The notes under the pieces were generated by a model. It was not told the origin of the DNA and ran no database searches. It saw only the letters and a list, made by a program, of their open reading frames with translations. A stretch of DNA of 64,000 bases. It comes from Citromicrobium sp. UBA3494. Its GTDB lineage: Bacteria; Pseudomonadota; Alphaproteobacteria; Sphingomonadales; Sphingomonadaceae. Location: positions 191,510 through 255,509 of the forward strand of contig DFQH01000002.1 in assembly GCA_002377695.1 (NCBI GenBank), read 5' to 3'. Of the stretch, positions 1-8,388 are shown piece by piece. Each line of letters begins with the position of its first letter. Positions within the stretch are counted from its first letter, which is position 1. The translations under genes and the position numbers were made by a program.

Positions 1-2
1 GC

Positions 3-581
3 GTGGCCCGTGCGCAGGAACAGCTGATCCAGAGCTGGAACGTGCTGAGCACCATGACGCCGCACGACTATTCGCTGGTGCGCCCGCATCTTGGCACCTC
101 CAGCGGCTTCCAGTCCGCGCAGTACCGGTTGATGGAATTCATCCTCGGTGGGCGCAAGCCGAACATGGCGACGATGCACGAAGCCGTTCCGGACGTGGCG
201 GAGAAGCTGCGCGCGGAGCTTGCCCGGCCCAGCCTTTACGAAGAAACCGTGCGGCTGCTGGCCAAGCGCGGCTTCGACATTCCCGAAACGGTCCTGAATC
301 GCGACCGCGACCAGCCCTGGGAGAAATCCGATGCGGTCGAGGCCGCATGGGTGCATATCTACCAGAACCCGCACGATCACTGGGATCTGTACGAGCTGGC
401 GGAAAAGCTGGTCGATCTGGAATACCACTTCCAGCGCTGGCGCTTCGGGCACCTGAAGACGGTGGAACGGATCATCGGGTTCAAGCGCGGCACCGGGGGG
501 ACGGCAGGCGTCGGCTATCTCGAAGGCGTGTTGAAGGAAGTGTTCTTCCCCGAACTTCTGTCGGTCAGGACCGCGCTGTGA
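3..581 (+). CDS. kynA: Tryptophan 2,3-dioxygenase, N-terminally truncated by the window edge
   Basis: Heme enzyme that opens the indole ring of tryptophan to give N-formylkynurenine, the first step of the kynurenine pathway; cytosolic. The visible 192 residues carry the family signature SSGFQSAQYR near residue 34 and the C-terminal heme/substrate block GHLKTVERIIGFKRGTGG at about 149-166, which includes the His expected to ligand heme. The reading frame is open to the left edge, so the GTG at position 3 is probably internal; the family is usually 250-280 residues, so roughly the first 70-90 are missing. The stop overlaps the kynB start by one base (TGATG), which indicates translational coupling in a kynABU operon. 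Confidence 0.95.
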   Translation: MARAQEQLIQSWNVLSTMTPHDYSLVRPHLGTSSGFQSAQYRLMEFILGGRKPNMATMHEAVPDVAEKLRAELARPSLYEETVRLLAKRGFDIPETVLNRDRDQPWEKSDAVEAAWVHIYQNPHDHWDLYELAEKLVDLEYHFQRWRFGHLKTVERIIGFKRGTGGTAGVGYLEGVLKEVFFPELLSVRTAL

Positions 582-1210
582 TGGCCAAAATCCGGGATAT
601 TTCGCAGACATTACGCCCCGGCCTGCCGGTTTGGCCCGGCGATACCGCCTTCGCTTTCGAGCGGACCTGGCGGATGGAGGACGGATCGCCCGTCAACGTA
701 GGCCGGATGAGCATGAGCACGCATTCGGGCACGCACGCAGATGCGCCGCTGCACTATGCGAGCGACGGCGCGGATGCGGCGGGGATGAGTCTCGATCCCT
801 ATCTCGGGCGCTGCATCGTGGTCGACGCGCGCGGGGTTGAGGGCGCGATCGACATCGCCGATCTGCCCACGCTCGATTATGCCAACCGGGTACTGTTCCG
901 TACGTGGGATGCCTTCCCCCACGACGAATGGCGCAGCGACTGGCTGCCGGTCGCGGCGGAGACAATCGAATGGCTCGCCGCGCATGGCGTGGTGCTGATC
1001 GGCACCGACGCGCCCTCGGTCGATCCGCAGGAATCGAAGACGATGGACGCGCATCTGGCGGTGCTGAAGCACGACATGCGCATCCTCGAAGGGCTGGTGC
1101 TCGATGATGTGCCCGCAGGCCATTACGAGCTGATCGCGCTGCCGCTGAAGATCGGTGGCGGCGATGCGGGCCTGTGCCGCGCGGTGCTGCGGGAGCTGCC
1201 CGATGAGTGA
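581..1210 (+). CDS. kynB: Arylformamidase (kynurenine formamidase)
   Basis: Hydrolyses N-formylkynurenine to kynurenine and formate, the second step of tryptophan catabolism. The 209-residue protein has the normal KynB length and opens MAKIRDISQTLRPGLPVWPG. It contains the metal-binding motif HSGTHADAP (His, His and Asp ligands) at about residues 46-54, typical of the cyclase/KynB family. The frame extends upstream, but the ATG at 581 overlaps the kynA stop by one base and gives the family-standard N-terminus, so it is chosen. The 3' end overlaps kynU by eight bases. The three genes look like a single coupled operon. Confidence 0.95.
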   Translation: MAKIRDISQTLRPGLPVWPGDTAFAFERTWRMEDGSPVNVGRMSMSTHSGTHADAPLHYASDGADAAGMSLDPYLGRCIVVDARGVEGAIDIADLPTLDYANRVLFRTWDAFPHDEWRSDWLPVAAETIEWLAAHGVVLIGTDAPSVDPQESKTMDAHLAVLKHDMRILEGLVLDDVPAGHYELIALPLKIGGGDAGLCRAVLRELPDE

Positions 1211-2429
1211 TATGCTCGAGCGCGCGCGCGAGCTGGATGTCGCCGACGCCATCGCGCATTTCCGCGACCGGTTCGACCTGCCCGAAGGCGTGATCTATCT
1301 CGACGGAAATTCGCTGGGGCCACTGCCCAGGGCGACCCGCGAACGCCTGCATCGGGTGATCGATACCGAGTGGGGCGAAGGCCTGATCCGGTCGTGGAAC
1401 GAATTGCCCGGCGGCGGGGGCGATTGGATCGCGATGCCACAGCGTGTCGGCGCGAAGATCGCCCCGCTGATCGGCGCGCAGGCGCACGAGGTGATCGCGT
1501 GCGATTCGGTCTCGGTGAACCTCGCCAAGCTGATCGGCGCGGCGCTCTCGCTGAACCCCGGGCGTAACGTTGTGCTGAGCGAGCCGGGCAATTTCCCGAC
1601 CGACCTCTACATGATCCAGGGCGATGACCGCGTCGAGCAGCGGCTGGCGCAGCGCGACCGGATGATCGACGCGCTGGATGAGGATGTGGCGCTGCTGCTG
1701 CTGACGCACGTCCACTACAAGACCGGCGAAATGTTCGACATGGCGGCGCTGACCAAGGCCGCGCAGGATGTCGGTGCGATCGTGCTGTGGGACCTGTCGC
1801 ATTCGGGCGGCGCGGTGCCGGTGGACCTGAACGGCGCGAATGCCGACCTCGCGGTGGGGTGCGGCTACAAGTACTTGAACGGCGGCCCCGGCGCGCCCGC
1901 CTACGCCTTCGTGGCCGAGCGGCATCACGGCGATTTTTCCCAACCGCTGACCGGCTGGTTCGGCCACGCGCAGCCCTTCGCCTTCTCCGACGAGTACGAG
2001 CCTGCCGAGGGCGTGAAACGCCTGCTCGCAGGCACGCCGCCGGTGCTGGCCATGGCCGCGCTGGAAAGCGGTGTCGAGCTGATCGCCGAGATCGGGATGG
2101 AGGCGCTGGTCGCCAAATCGCGCGCGCTGAGCGAGTTCTTCCGCGAGTGCGTGGCCGACCTCGATCTCGATCTGGTCAGCCCGCGCGATCCCGCGCAGCG
2201 TGGCAGCCAGCTGAGCTTTCGCCATCAGAACGCCTACGCGCTATCGCAGGCGCTGATCGCGCGCGGCGTGATCGGCGACTTCCGCGATCCCGATATCCTG
2301 CGCCTCGGCTTCGCGCCCGCCTACCTGCGGTTCGGGGATATTGCAGAAGCCGCCCGCCACCTCGCGCAAGTGCTTGAGACGGGCGAATGGCAGCAGCCGG
2401 AGTTTCAGGAGCGGGCGGCGGTAACGTGA
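1203..2429 (+). CDS. kynU: Kynureninase
   Basis: PLP-dependent hydrolase that converts kynurenine to anthranilate and alanine. The 408-residue protein has the family N-terminus (FDLPEGVIYLDGNSLGPLP), the VHYKTGEMFDM segment, the DLSHSGGAVPVDL cofactor-pocket segment and the PLP-lysine region GCGYKYLNGGPGAPAY. The start ATG at 1203 lies inside the end of kynB (eight-base overlap), matching the usual family N-terminus; earlier in-frame codons would lie deep in kynB. With kynA and kynB the pathway ends at anthranilate. No downstream anthranilate-degrading genes and no kyn regulator are visible in this window. Confidence 0.95.
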   Translation: MSDMLERARELDVADAIAHFRDRFDLPEGVIYLDGNSLGPLPRATRERLHRVIDTEWGEGLIRSWNELPGGGGDWIAMPQRVGAKIAPLIGAQAHEVIACDSVSVNLAKLIGAALSLNPGRNVVLSEPGNFPTDLYMIQGDDRVEQRLAQRDRMIDALDEDVALLLLTHVHYKTGEMFDMAALTKAAQDVGAIVLWDLSHSGGAVPVDLNGANADLAVGCGYKYLNGGPGAPAYAFVAERHHGDFSQPLTGWFGHAQPFAFSDEYEPAEGVKRLLAGTPPVLAMAALESGVELIAEIGMEALVAKSRALSEFFRECVADLDLDLVSPRDPAQRGSQLSFRHQNAYALSQALIARGVIGDFRDPDILRLGFAPAYLRFGDIAEAARHLAQVLETGEWQQPEFQERAAVT

Positions 2430-2512
2430 TGGTGCCAACCCTCTTCCAAAACGCATGTTCGGCGGGCTAGGCTTCGCGCCGCCCGCTACGGGTCAGCCTT
2501 GCGGAGGATAGC

Positions 2513-3064
2513 ATGCGCGAGAAAATGAGCCGCTACTCGACAGTATCGATCATCCTGCACTGGACGATCTTCCTCCTGATTTTCGCCAACGCAACCTTCG
2601 GGGGTTGGATGGAAGAGGCGAGCAGTGCCGACAAGTTGCAGTATTACGAGCTGCATCGGTCGGTCGGGATCACCATCCTTCTGCTGAGCCTGGTGCGTCT
2701 GGGCTGGCGCTTCGCGCATCCCTGGCCAGCGTTTCCGGAGGCGATGCCCGCGTGGGAGCGCATCCTTGCCCGCGCCACCCACGTGACCTTCTACGTGCTG
2801 ATGATCGGCGCGCCGCTGCTTGGCTGGGCTGCCGCCTCGTCGGGCGGGGCGCCGGCGAGCGACCTGTTCGGTGTCATCCCGTGGCCCAACCTGCCTCTGG
2901 CGGACGAGAGCCTGTCCGAAACGCTGGGTTCCGCACACACATTGTCGGTCAAGGCGATCTACGTGGTTCTGGCGCTACACGTTCTGGGCGCGCTCAAGCA
3001 CCACTTCTTCGACAAGGATGTGGTGCTGGCGCGGATGGTGCCCTTCCTGCCGAAGCGCTCCTAG
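2513..3064 (+). CDS. Cytochrome b561 family membrane protein
   Basis: Predicted inner-membrane diheme cytochrome b of the bacterial b561 (CybB) type, which moves electrons between quinol and periplasmic or membrane acceptors. The 183 residues contain four hydrophobic segments (about 10-30, 47-66, 90-110 and 145-165). Conserved candidate heme His residues lie in ILHWTIF, ELHRSVG, ATHVTFY and LHVLGALKHHFF, the standard b561 pattern. A GGAGG ribosome binding site five bases upstream supports the ATG at 2513. It stands alone, 83 bp after kynU and convergent with the universal stress gene. Its physiological partner cannot be told from context. Confidence 0.9.
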   Translation: MREKMSRYSTVSIILHWTIFLLIFANATFGGWMEEASSADKLQYYELHRSVGITILLLSLVRLGWRFAHPWPAFPEAMPAWERILARATHVTFYVLMIGAPLLGWAAASSGGAPASDLFGVIPWPNLPLADESLSETLGSAHTLSVKAIYVVLALHVLGALKHHFFDKDVVLARMVPFLPKRS

Positions 3065-3174
3065 GGGAAGCATTTCGAGCCTGCCGTCGCGGCAGAATGG
3101 CCAATCCGGGTGGCGGCACGCTGCCCCTCCGACGTCGTGAAGCCTGTCGGGTCACAACGAACGGGAGCTTGGAC

Positions 3175-4005
3175 CTAGTCCGCCTTCTCGTGCTCCGGGT
3201 GGATCACCAGCGTATCGATGGTGAGGGTCTTGAGCAGATCGCTCACCGTGCTGCCGATCAGGGCCTGGCGCAAACCGCCGTAGCCATGCGAAGTCAGCGC
3301 GCACAGATGCGCGTCGTACTTGCGGATGGTCTTGTTGATGGCGGTGAGCGGCGATCCCTCGACCAGCTCCATGGTCATCTTCTCGCGGCATTCCGGGGAT
3401 ACATCCAGCTGCGCGGTAAAGCTGTCGCACTGTTCCTGCGCAGCCGAGGCCAGTTCCTTGCGGACATATTCGGCGTTCTGCCATGCCTCGTAGGGGATGT
3501 GAAACGCATGGACGAGATGCAGCTGCGCCTGCGGGAACATGCGGACCGCCGCTTCCACACCGCGCTTCGAGGCATCCGACAGGTCGGTCCCGATGACGAT
3601 GTGTTCATACGCCGCGCGCGGCCGCTCCTTGGCGATCAGCACGGGGTAGGGCGAGCGGCGCAGCAGCAGGTCGATCGCGGTCCCGAGGAAAAAGTCGCCC
3701 ACCGAGTTGTAGCGCGCGACGCCGATAACCAGGCAGAAGGCGTCTTCGTCCTCCACCGCCTGCGCAATCGCGCGCGGGGCGGAGCCTTCGGGGAACAGGC
3801 AGCGATAAGAGCCTGCATCCTCCGGCATGACCGAAGCGACCCGATCCTGCAGCGAAGGCCCGGTCTTGGTCTCGTTCTCGTCTTCGACCGCGTGGACCAC
3901 CACCAGCTCGCGCCCGGTCTCGCGTGCGAGCCGGACGGCGCGATCCACCGCCCTGTCCGAACGGGGTTTGAAATCGGTTGCCACAAGGATGGGATGCTGA
4001 GTCAC
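3175..4005 (-). CDS. Universal stress protein with tandem Usp domains
   Basis: 276-residue cytosolic protein made of two consecutive UspA folds (about 1-135 and 140-276). The first begins PILVATDFKPRSDRAVDRAV. The second begins HIVIGTDLSDASKRGVEAA and ends with LTSHGYGGLRQALIGSTVSD followed by a TLVIHPEH strand; a GxxG..GS(T) nucleotide-contact pattern is seen only in the second, so the first domain may not bind ATP. Such proteins respond to stress or stasis; the target is unknown. A TACCTCC-complement Shine-Dalgarno lies just upstream of the ATG. I looked for an EcfG-type promoter upstream and found none. It is transcribed toward the cytochrome b561 gene. Confidence 0.9.
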   Translation of the reverse strand: MTQHPILVATDFKPRSDRAVDRAVRLARETGRELVVVHAVEDENETKTGPSLQDRVASVMPEDAGSYRCLFPEGSAPRAIAQAVEDEDAFCLVIGVARYNSVGDFFLGTAIDLLLRRSPYPVLIAKERPRAAYEHIVIGTDLSDASKRGVEAAVRMFPQAQLHLVHAFHIPYEAWQNAEYVRKELASAAQEQCDSFTAQLDVSPECREKMTMELVEGSPLTAINKTIRKYDAHLCALTSHGYGGLRQALIGSTVSDLLKTLTIDTLVIHPEHEKAD

Positions 4006-4089
4006 GATTACCTCCTGCCTGGCGGCAGCGTAGAGGGATCGACTGCCGCTCGCAAGAATGTGCGGAGGGCGAGCGGGCTTGGAAGGCCG

Positions 4090-4698
4090 CTACTCCTCCA
4101 GCTCGATGTCCCAGTAGAGCCAGTCGCGCCACGTTTCGTGGAGGTAGTTGGGCGGGAAGCTCTTGCCGTGCTGTTGCAATTGCCAGCTGGTCGGCCGGAT
4201 GGGCTCCAGCATCAGTTTCATTCCCGCCTGTTTGGGCGTCCGTCCGCCCTTCTTCATGTTGCACGGCGCGCAGGCGGTGATGATGTTCTCCCATGTGGTC
4301 TTGCCGCCGAGGCGGCGCGGGACGACATGGTCGAAGGTCAGGTGGCTGGGGCTGCCGCAATACTGGCAGGTGAAGCGGTCGCGCAGGAACAGGTTGAAGC
4401 GGGTGAAGGCGGGAAATTCGCTGGTCTTCACGTACTGCTTGAGCGCGATTACGGAGGGTAGCTTCATGTCGAGCGAGGGCGAATGAATCTCCCGCTCGTA
4501 GCTCGCGACGACATCCACCCGGTCGAGGAAGATCGCCTTGATCGCGGTCTGCCACGGCCAGATGGACAGCGGATAATAGGAAAGCGGAGTATAGTCCGCG
4601 TTGAGAACAAGTGTCGGGCAAGCCGACAAATTCCTCGTCGGGTCTTCATCTACGCTGCGGAACTGAGCCGCGCGGTCGATCAGATCGGCCTTGAACAC
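4090..4698 (-). CDS. HNH endonuclease family protein
   Basis: 202-residue protein with an HNH nuclease fold in its middle: a Cys pair in FTCQYCGSP, the first His in LTFDHVVPRRLGGKTTWEN and a second Cys pair in ACAPCNMKKGG, which together suit a Zn-stabilised HNH site at about residues 112-150. The N-terminal segment (CPTLVLNADYTPLSYYPLS) is typical of the chromosomal HNH proteins common across Alphaproteobacteria, whose role is not established. The start is GTG at 4698 with a GGGGAGG ribosome binding site 12 bases upstream. It is divergent from gluQ. There are no mobile-element flanks or intein features, so I read it as a resident gene. Confidence 0.88.
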   Translation of the reverse strand: MFKADLIDRAAQFRSVDEDPTRNLSACPTLVLNADYTPLSYYPLSIWPWQTAIKAIFLDRVDVVASYEREIHSPSLDMKLPSVIALKQYVKTSEFPAFTRFNLFLRDRFTCQYCGSPSHLTFDHVVPRRLGGKTTWENIITACAPCNMKKGGRTPKQAGMKLMLEPIRPTSWQLQQHGKSFPPNYLHETWRDWLYWDIELEE

Positions 4699-4826
4699 TT
4701 CGCCGTGTCCTCCCCTGATGCGATGAAAGGACCATTTGCCCGCAAAAGCGTCAAGCCTATGACAAAGCAGGTATCCACAGAGCTTTTTGGCGAGTCGTGC
4801 TTTTTTGCGGCTAGGGACGTCAAGAT

Positions 4827-5675
4827 ATGATCGTCACGCGCTTCGCCCCGAGCCCCAATGGCCCGCTGCACTGGGGCCATGCATACTCGGCCATTGTCGC
4901 CCACGATCTGGCGCATGCAGCGGGCGGCGCGTTCCTGCTGAGGATCGAGGATATAGACGGCCCCCGCAGCCGCCCCGAACTGGCGGACGAATTCCGGCGC
5001 GATCTCGAATGGCTGGGGCTTGAATGGCGCGAAGTGCCCGCGCAGGGCACCCGGCTGGCAAGCTATGAGGCGGCGCTGGCCAGGCTGGAGACGCTCGGCG
5101 TGCTCTACCCCTGCACCTGCACGCGCGCGGAAATCGCGCAGGCGGCGAGCGAAACCGGCCCGGAGGGTCCGGTCTATCCCGGCACCTGCAAGGGGCGCGC
5201 CGTGCCCGAGGGGGCGCCCGCGGCCCTGCGGCTCGATCTGGAGAAAGCGCTGGCGATCACCGGGCCGCTGGTGTGGGACGACGCCGTGGCCGGGCCGCAA
5301 TCGGTGGGCGATGCGATCGGTCGCCTCCCGCTTGGCGACCCGGTTCTTCGCCGCAAGGATCTGCCGGCAAGCTATCACCTCGCGGTGACTCTGGACGACG
5401 CCGACGACGGCGTGACTCTGGTGACGCGCGGGCTGGACCTGTTTCACGCAACGCCGGTGCACCGCATCCTGCAGGCGCTGCTCGGCCTGCCCGTGCCGCG
5501 CTGGCACCACCATCGCCTGCTGCTGGACGAACAGGGCCGCAAGCTGGCCAAGCGGCGCGGCTCTCCCGCGATGTCGGATTACCGCGAACGGGGCGAGGAT
5601 GGGCACGCCTGGGCGGAAAAACTGCGTACCGCACAATGGCCATGTGGCATTTCCATCGGTAAGGCCCACATCTGA
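4827..5675 (+). CDS. gluQ: Glutamyl-Q tRNA(Asp) synthetase
   Basis: Paralogue of the glutamyl-tRNA synthetase catalytic core that attaches glutamate to queuosine at the wobble position of tRNA(Asp). The 282 residues show the class I signature as HWGHA within APSPNGPLHWGHAYSA, a Zn-type cluster (CTCTRAEI followed by YPGTC) at about 92-116, and a KMSKS-like loop KLAKRRG at about 237-243. It lacks the anticodon-binding domain, as expected for the family. The last 20 or so residues (ending GISIGKAHI) are short and divergent, but the frame is clean. The next gene starts three bases after the stop. Confidence 0.92.
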   Translation: MIVTRFAPSPNGPLHWGHAYSAIVAHDLAHAAGGAFLLRIEDIDGPRSRPELADEFRRDLEWLGLEWREVPAQGTRLASYEAALARLETLGVLYPCTCTRAEIAQAASETGPEGPVYPGTCKGRAVPEGAPAALRLDLEKALAITGPLVWDDAVAGPQSVGDAIGRLPLGDPVLRRKDLPASYHLAVTLDDADDGVTLVTRGLDLFHATPVHRILQALLGLPVPRWHHHRLLLDEQGRKLAKRRGSPAMSDYRERGEDGHAWAEKLRTAQWPCGISIGKAHI

Positions 5676-5678
5676 GCC

Positions 5679-5909
5679 ATGAACACGATCCTCATCATCG
5701 CCCTCGTTTTCCTCTCGATCATGGTCGTGGTCTCGCTCGTGCGCGGGATCATCGCCTTTCTGAAGACCACCAAGGTCGATCTGGAAAACAACACCAGCGA
5801 AACCGTGACCGAGATGCAGATCATGCAGAACAAGGCCATGTTCGACCGCATCAAGTATCAGGGCCTTGCGATCCTTGTGGTCGCGATCCTGCTTGCGGTT
5901 GCAAGCTAG
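5679..5909 (+). CDS. HIG1-domain twin-transmembrane protein
   Basis: 76-residue inner-membrane protein with two hydrophobic helices (about 3-27 and 57-75) joined by a short charged loop (KTTKVDLENNTSE then MFDRIKYQGLA). This layout matches the bacterial HIG1/hypoxia-induced twin-TM family, linked elsewhere to respiratory oxidase assembly. It starts three bases after gluQ, so translation may be coupled, and 18 bases before the cobalamin adenosyltransferase. The HIG1-adenosyltransferase adjacency is common in this bacterial group. Function here is inferred from family only. Confidence 0.8.
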   Translation: MNTILIIALVFLSIMVVVSLVRGIIAFLKTTKVDLENNTSETVTEMQIMQNKAMFDRIKYQGLAILVVAILLAVAS

Positions 5910-5927
5910 GCGCGGCACCTGCCGCCC

Positions 5928-6506
5928 ATGGTAAAGCTCAACAAGATCTACACCCGCACCGGCGACGATGGCTCCACCGGGCTCGTCGATGGCAGCCGCA
6001 CCGCCAAGCATGCCGCCCGGATCGAGGCGATCGGCGCGGTGGACGAAGCGAACAGCGCGATAGGGCTCGCCGTCCTGGCCGCGGTGGAGAGCGCAGACGA
6101 TCTGCGCCGCATCCAGAACGACCTGTTCGATCTCGGCGCCGATCTGGCCACCCCCAAGGGTGCGCTCGACGGCGAGGGGTTCGAACCGGGCGAAATGGTG
6201 CTGCGCGTCGTCGATGGTCAGGTCGACTGGCTGGAAAACGCCATCGACACGGCGAACGGGAAGCTGGAGCCGCTGACCAGTTTCGTCCTCCCCGGCGGCA
6301 ACGAGGCGGCGGCGCGGCTGCATGTGGCGCGGGCGACCGTGCGGCGGGCCGAACGCGCGATGACCGCGCTGGCGCAGGTGGAGCCGGTGAACCCGGCAGC
6401 CCTGCGCTACATCAACCGCCTGTCGGACCTGCTGTTCACGCTGGCCAGGCTCGCCAATGACGGCGGCGCGGCGGACGTGACCTGGGTGCCGGGCGCAAAT
6501 CGCTAA
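5928..6506 (+). CDS. PduO-type ATP:cob(I)alamin adenosyltransferase
   Basis: Transfers the adenosyl group of ATP to cob(I)alamin to make adenosylcobalamin. The 192-residue protein begins KLNKIYTRTGDDGSTGLVDG, the ATP-binding N-terminal motif of the family. It also has EAIGAVDEANSAIG, the internal FVLPGG segment, and the C-terminal VRRAERAM...NRLSDLLFTLAR motif that lines the corrin pocket. Length and motif order are standard. It is the third gene of a tight gluQ-HIG1-adenosyltransferase run, so shared transcription is likely. No B12-dependent enzyme or cobalamin riboswitch is visible nearby. Confidence 0.93.
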   Translation: MVKLNKIYTRTGDDGSTGLVDGSRTAKHAARIEAIGAVDEANSAIGLAVLAAVESADDLRRIQNDLFDLGADLATPKGALDGEGFEPGEMVLRVVDGQVDWLENAIDTANGKLEPLTSFVLPGGNEAAARLHVARATVRRAERAMTALAQVEPVNPAALRYINRLSDLLFTLARLANDGGAADVTWVPGANR

Positions 6507-6580
6507 GCCCGCGCTAGCCAGCGCGGCCCATCCTCGCTAGCCAGCGCCCATTGCTGCACTCGCGAAGGACAAGGATCATC

Positions 6581-7450
6581 ATGCAGACCATCGGTGTCAT
6601 CGGCGCGGGCCAAATGGGCTCGGGCATTGCGCAGACCATCGCCCACAACGGGATCGACGTGCTGCTGACCGACCGCGAGCTGGCGATTGCCGAAAAGGCG
6701 CTCGGGGGGATCGAACGCGCGCTGGGCAAGCTGGTCGACAAGGGCAAGATCGATGCTGGCGATGCCTCGGCGACGCTGGGCCGGATCAAGCCGGTGGCCG
6801 ATGTCGCGGCGATGGCGCAGGCCGACATGATCATCGAGGCCGCGACCGAGAAGGAAGCGATCAAGCAGGGCATCTTCGAGAACGTGAGCAAGGTGCTGGG
6901 GGAAAATGCCATTCTTGCCAGCAACACCAGCTCCATCCCGATCACGCGGATGGCCAACTGGTCGCCCGATCCGGCGCGCTTCATCGGGCTGCACTTCTTC
7001 AACCCGGTGCCCGTCATGGGCCTGATCGAAGTGATCCCCGGCCTGGCCACCGCGCAGGAAACCACCGACCGCGTTGCCGCCTTTGCCGAGCGGCTCGGCA
7101 AGGAAGTGGTTCTCTCGCAGGACGAGCCGGGCTTCGTGGTCAACCGTATCCTGCTGCCCATGATCAACGAGGCGGTGTTCGTGCTCGGGCAGGGAACGGC
7201 AAGCATCGCGGATATCGACAAGGGCTGCCGGCTGGGCCTCAATCACCCGATGGGCCCGCTGCAGCTTGCCGATTTCGTCGGGCTGGATACCTGCCTGGAA
7301 ATCATCCGCGTGCTGCAGGACACCACGGGCGACACGAAGTACCGGCCCGCGCCGCTGCTGGTGAAATATGTCGAGGCCGGCTGGCTCGGCCGCAAGACGG
7401 GGCGAGGCTTCTACGATTATTCAGGCGATGCGCCCGTGCCCACGCGGTAG
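6581..7450 (+). CDS. 3-hydroxybutyryl-CoA dehydrogenase
   Basis: 289-residue NAD-dependent dehydrogenase of short-chain 3-hydroxyacyl-CoA. The Rossmann motif is at the N-terminus ([16 protein letters not shown]). The catalytic His is in [19 protein letters not shown] at about 137-155, with the NTSSIPIT segment before it and the C-terminal dimerisation domain starting near residue 185 ([16 protein letters not shown]). The ATG at 6581 gives the canonical N-terminus; upstream in-frame sequence is unrelated. A purine-rich AAGGA lies in front. Likely roles are fatty-acid or polyhydroxybutyrate metabolism; neighbours do not decide between them. Confidence 0.93.
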   Translation: MQTIGVIGAGQMGSGIAQTIAHNGIDVLLTDRELAIAEKALGGIERALGKLVDKGKIDAGDASATLGRIKPVADVAAMAQADMIIEAATEKEAIKQGIFENVSKVLGENAILASNTSSIPITRMANWSPDPARFIGLHFFNPVPVMGLIEVIPGLATAQETTDRVAAFAERLGKEVVLSQDEPGFVVNRILLPMINEAVFVLGQGTASIADIDKGCRLGLNHPMGPLQLADFVGLDTCLEIIRVLQDTTGDTKYRPAPLLVKYVEAGWLGRKTGRGFYDYSGDAPVPTR

Positions 7451-7522
7451 CTGGCGTCGGTCCGCTCGCTGCGCCCGGTACCGATACAAAGATGGCGGGC
7501 CGCGACGAAGACTCCCTCCCCC

Positions 7523-7548
7523 GGAACCGCTCAAACCCCCCGCCCGTT
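7523..7548 (+). promoter_or_regulatory. EcfG-type general stress promoter (GGAAC-N17-CGTT)
   Basis: An exact match to the alphaproteobacterial EcfG consensus: GGAAC at 7523-7527, a 17-base spacer, CGTT at 7545-7548. It lies 21 bases before the ATG of the small acidic protein gene at 7570, in the correct direction. EcfG sigma factors drive the PhyR-NepR-EcfG general stress response; those genes are not in this window. The assignment rests on the motif and its position. Confidence 0.7.
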
Positions 7549-7569
7549 CATGAGGAAAGGAGATTCCCC

Positions 7570-7926
7570 ATGAGCGACAAGAAAAAGAACGAACTGCCCT
7601 CCGACTTCGATGGCGAACGGCTTCAGACCGACGAGCTCGCGCCCGAGAACGAGAATTCGGAGCAGGTCGGTTCCTACGATCAGGCGCAGACCGTGTCCGA
7701 TCAGGCGCAGGGCGTGTCTACCACGATCCTGAATGCCGACAGCGAGCATGCGCCCAGCGGCCTTACCGCCCCCGACGCGCAGGATGTGGTCGATCACATG
7801 AACCAGATGGAGCGCGGCAACACGGTCGACATGTCGGCCTACCGGGGCGAGCCCAACCACGACGACAATGTCGACAAGTTCGGCAAGCCGTCCAAGCTCG
7901 ACGGACTGCGCGGCGACGGGACCTGA
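7570..7926 (+). CDS. Small acidic hydrophilic protein, probable general-stress regulon member
   Basis: 118 residues, rich in Asp, Glu, Gln and Asn, with no hydrophobic segment or Cys and little predicted order. It begins MSDKKKNELPSDFDGERLQT and has a repeat-like stretch QAQTVSDQAQGVSTTI near residues 37-52. I do not recognise a family. The ATG at 7570 is preceded by a strong AGGAAAGGAG ribosome binding site (7555-7565). The perfect GGAAC-N17-CGTT promoter immediately upstream suggests induction by EcfG in general stress. A protective or scaffold role would fit the composition, but that is inference. Confidence 0.75.
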   Translation: MSDKKKNELPSDFDGERLQTDELAPENENSEQVGSYDQAQTVSDQAQGVSTTILNADSEHAPSGLTAPDAQDVVDHMNQMERGNTVDMSAYRGEPNHDDNVDKFGKPSKLDGLRGDGT

Positions 7927-7941
7927 TCCGGGTTATGCCGG

Positions 7942-8340
7942 TCAGCCCTGGACGAGCACCCACAAACCAATCGTAACGATTATCGACCCGATGGCGACGC
8001 CCCAGGCCATGACCCTGAAATTGGGCGTGGGTATCGGGGAAAATTCGTGCTTGTTGAGCCGCGCGAGCGTCTTGCATGCGCGGCGCTCCGCCGTGACTGC
8101 TAGCCAGCCACCGCCGAGGATAAAGGCGGTGGCGACCAGCTTGGGCATCCACGACGGGTCCCATGATCCGAACAGCGCCCGAAACCCCAGACCGATACCG
8201 ATCGCGGCGAAGGCGGTGCGCATCCAGCCCGCGAATGTTCGCTCCATCGCCATGATGTTGCGGTCTTCCGCAAGATCGGTCCGGAACTCGGCCCATTGCG
8301 TGCTCTTGTCCGGGTCTTCGGGGGGATCGTCCTGCGCCAT
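7942..8340 (-). CDS. DUF202 family membrane protein
   Basis: 132-residue protein starting MAQDDPPEDPDKSTQWAEFR, with three hydrophobic segments (about 38-56, 66-84 and 108-128). The segment LAEDRNIMAMERTFAGWMRT is the characteristic N-terminal motif of DUF202/YidH-type inner-membrane proteins, whose function is unknown. The frame extends to 8385, but the Met at 8340 directly precedes the typical hydrophilic leader and is preferred. It is convergent with the acidic protein gene at 7570 and lies downstream of mutS on the same strand, 48 bp from its end. Confidence 0.8.
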   Translation of the reverse strand: MAQDDPPEDPDKSTQWAEFRTDLAEDRNIMAMERTFAGWMRTAFAAIGIGLGFRALFGSWDPSWMPKLVATAFILGGGWLAVTAERRACKTLARLNKHEFSPIPTPNFRVMAWGVAIGSIIVTIGLWVLVQG

Positions 8341-8388
8341 GAGGACACAACCTATCGCCTGGGGCGGTAAACGCAAAACCAGCAAGCG

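Noticed and set aside
4090..4698. HNH protein as a homing endonuclease or mobile-element remnant
   Set aside because: The protein is full length with a conserved chromosomal-type N-terminus and there are no intron, intein, terminal-repeat or integrase signs around it.
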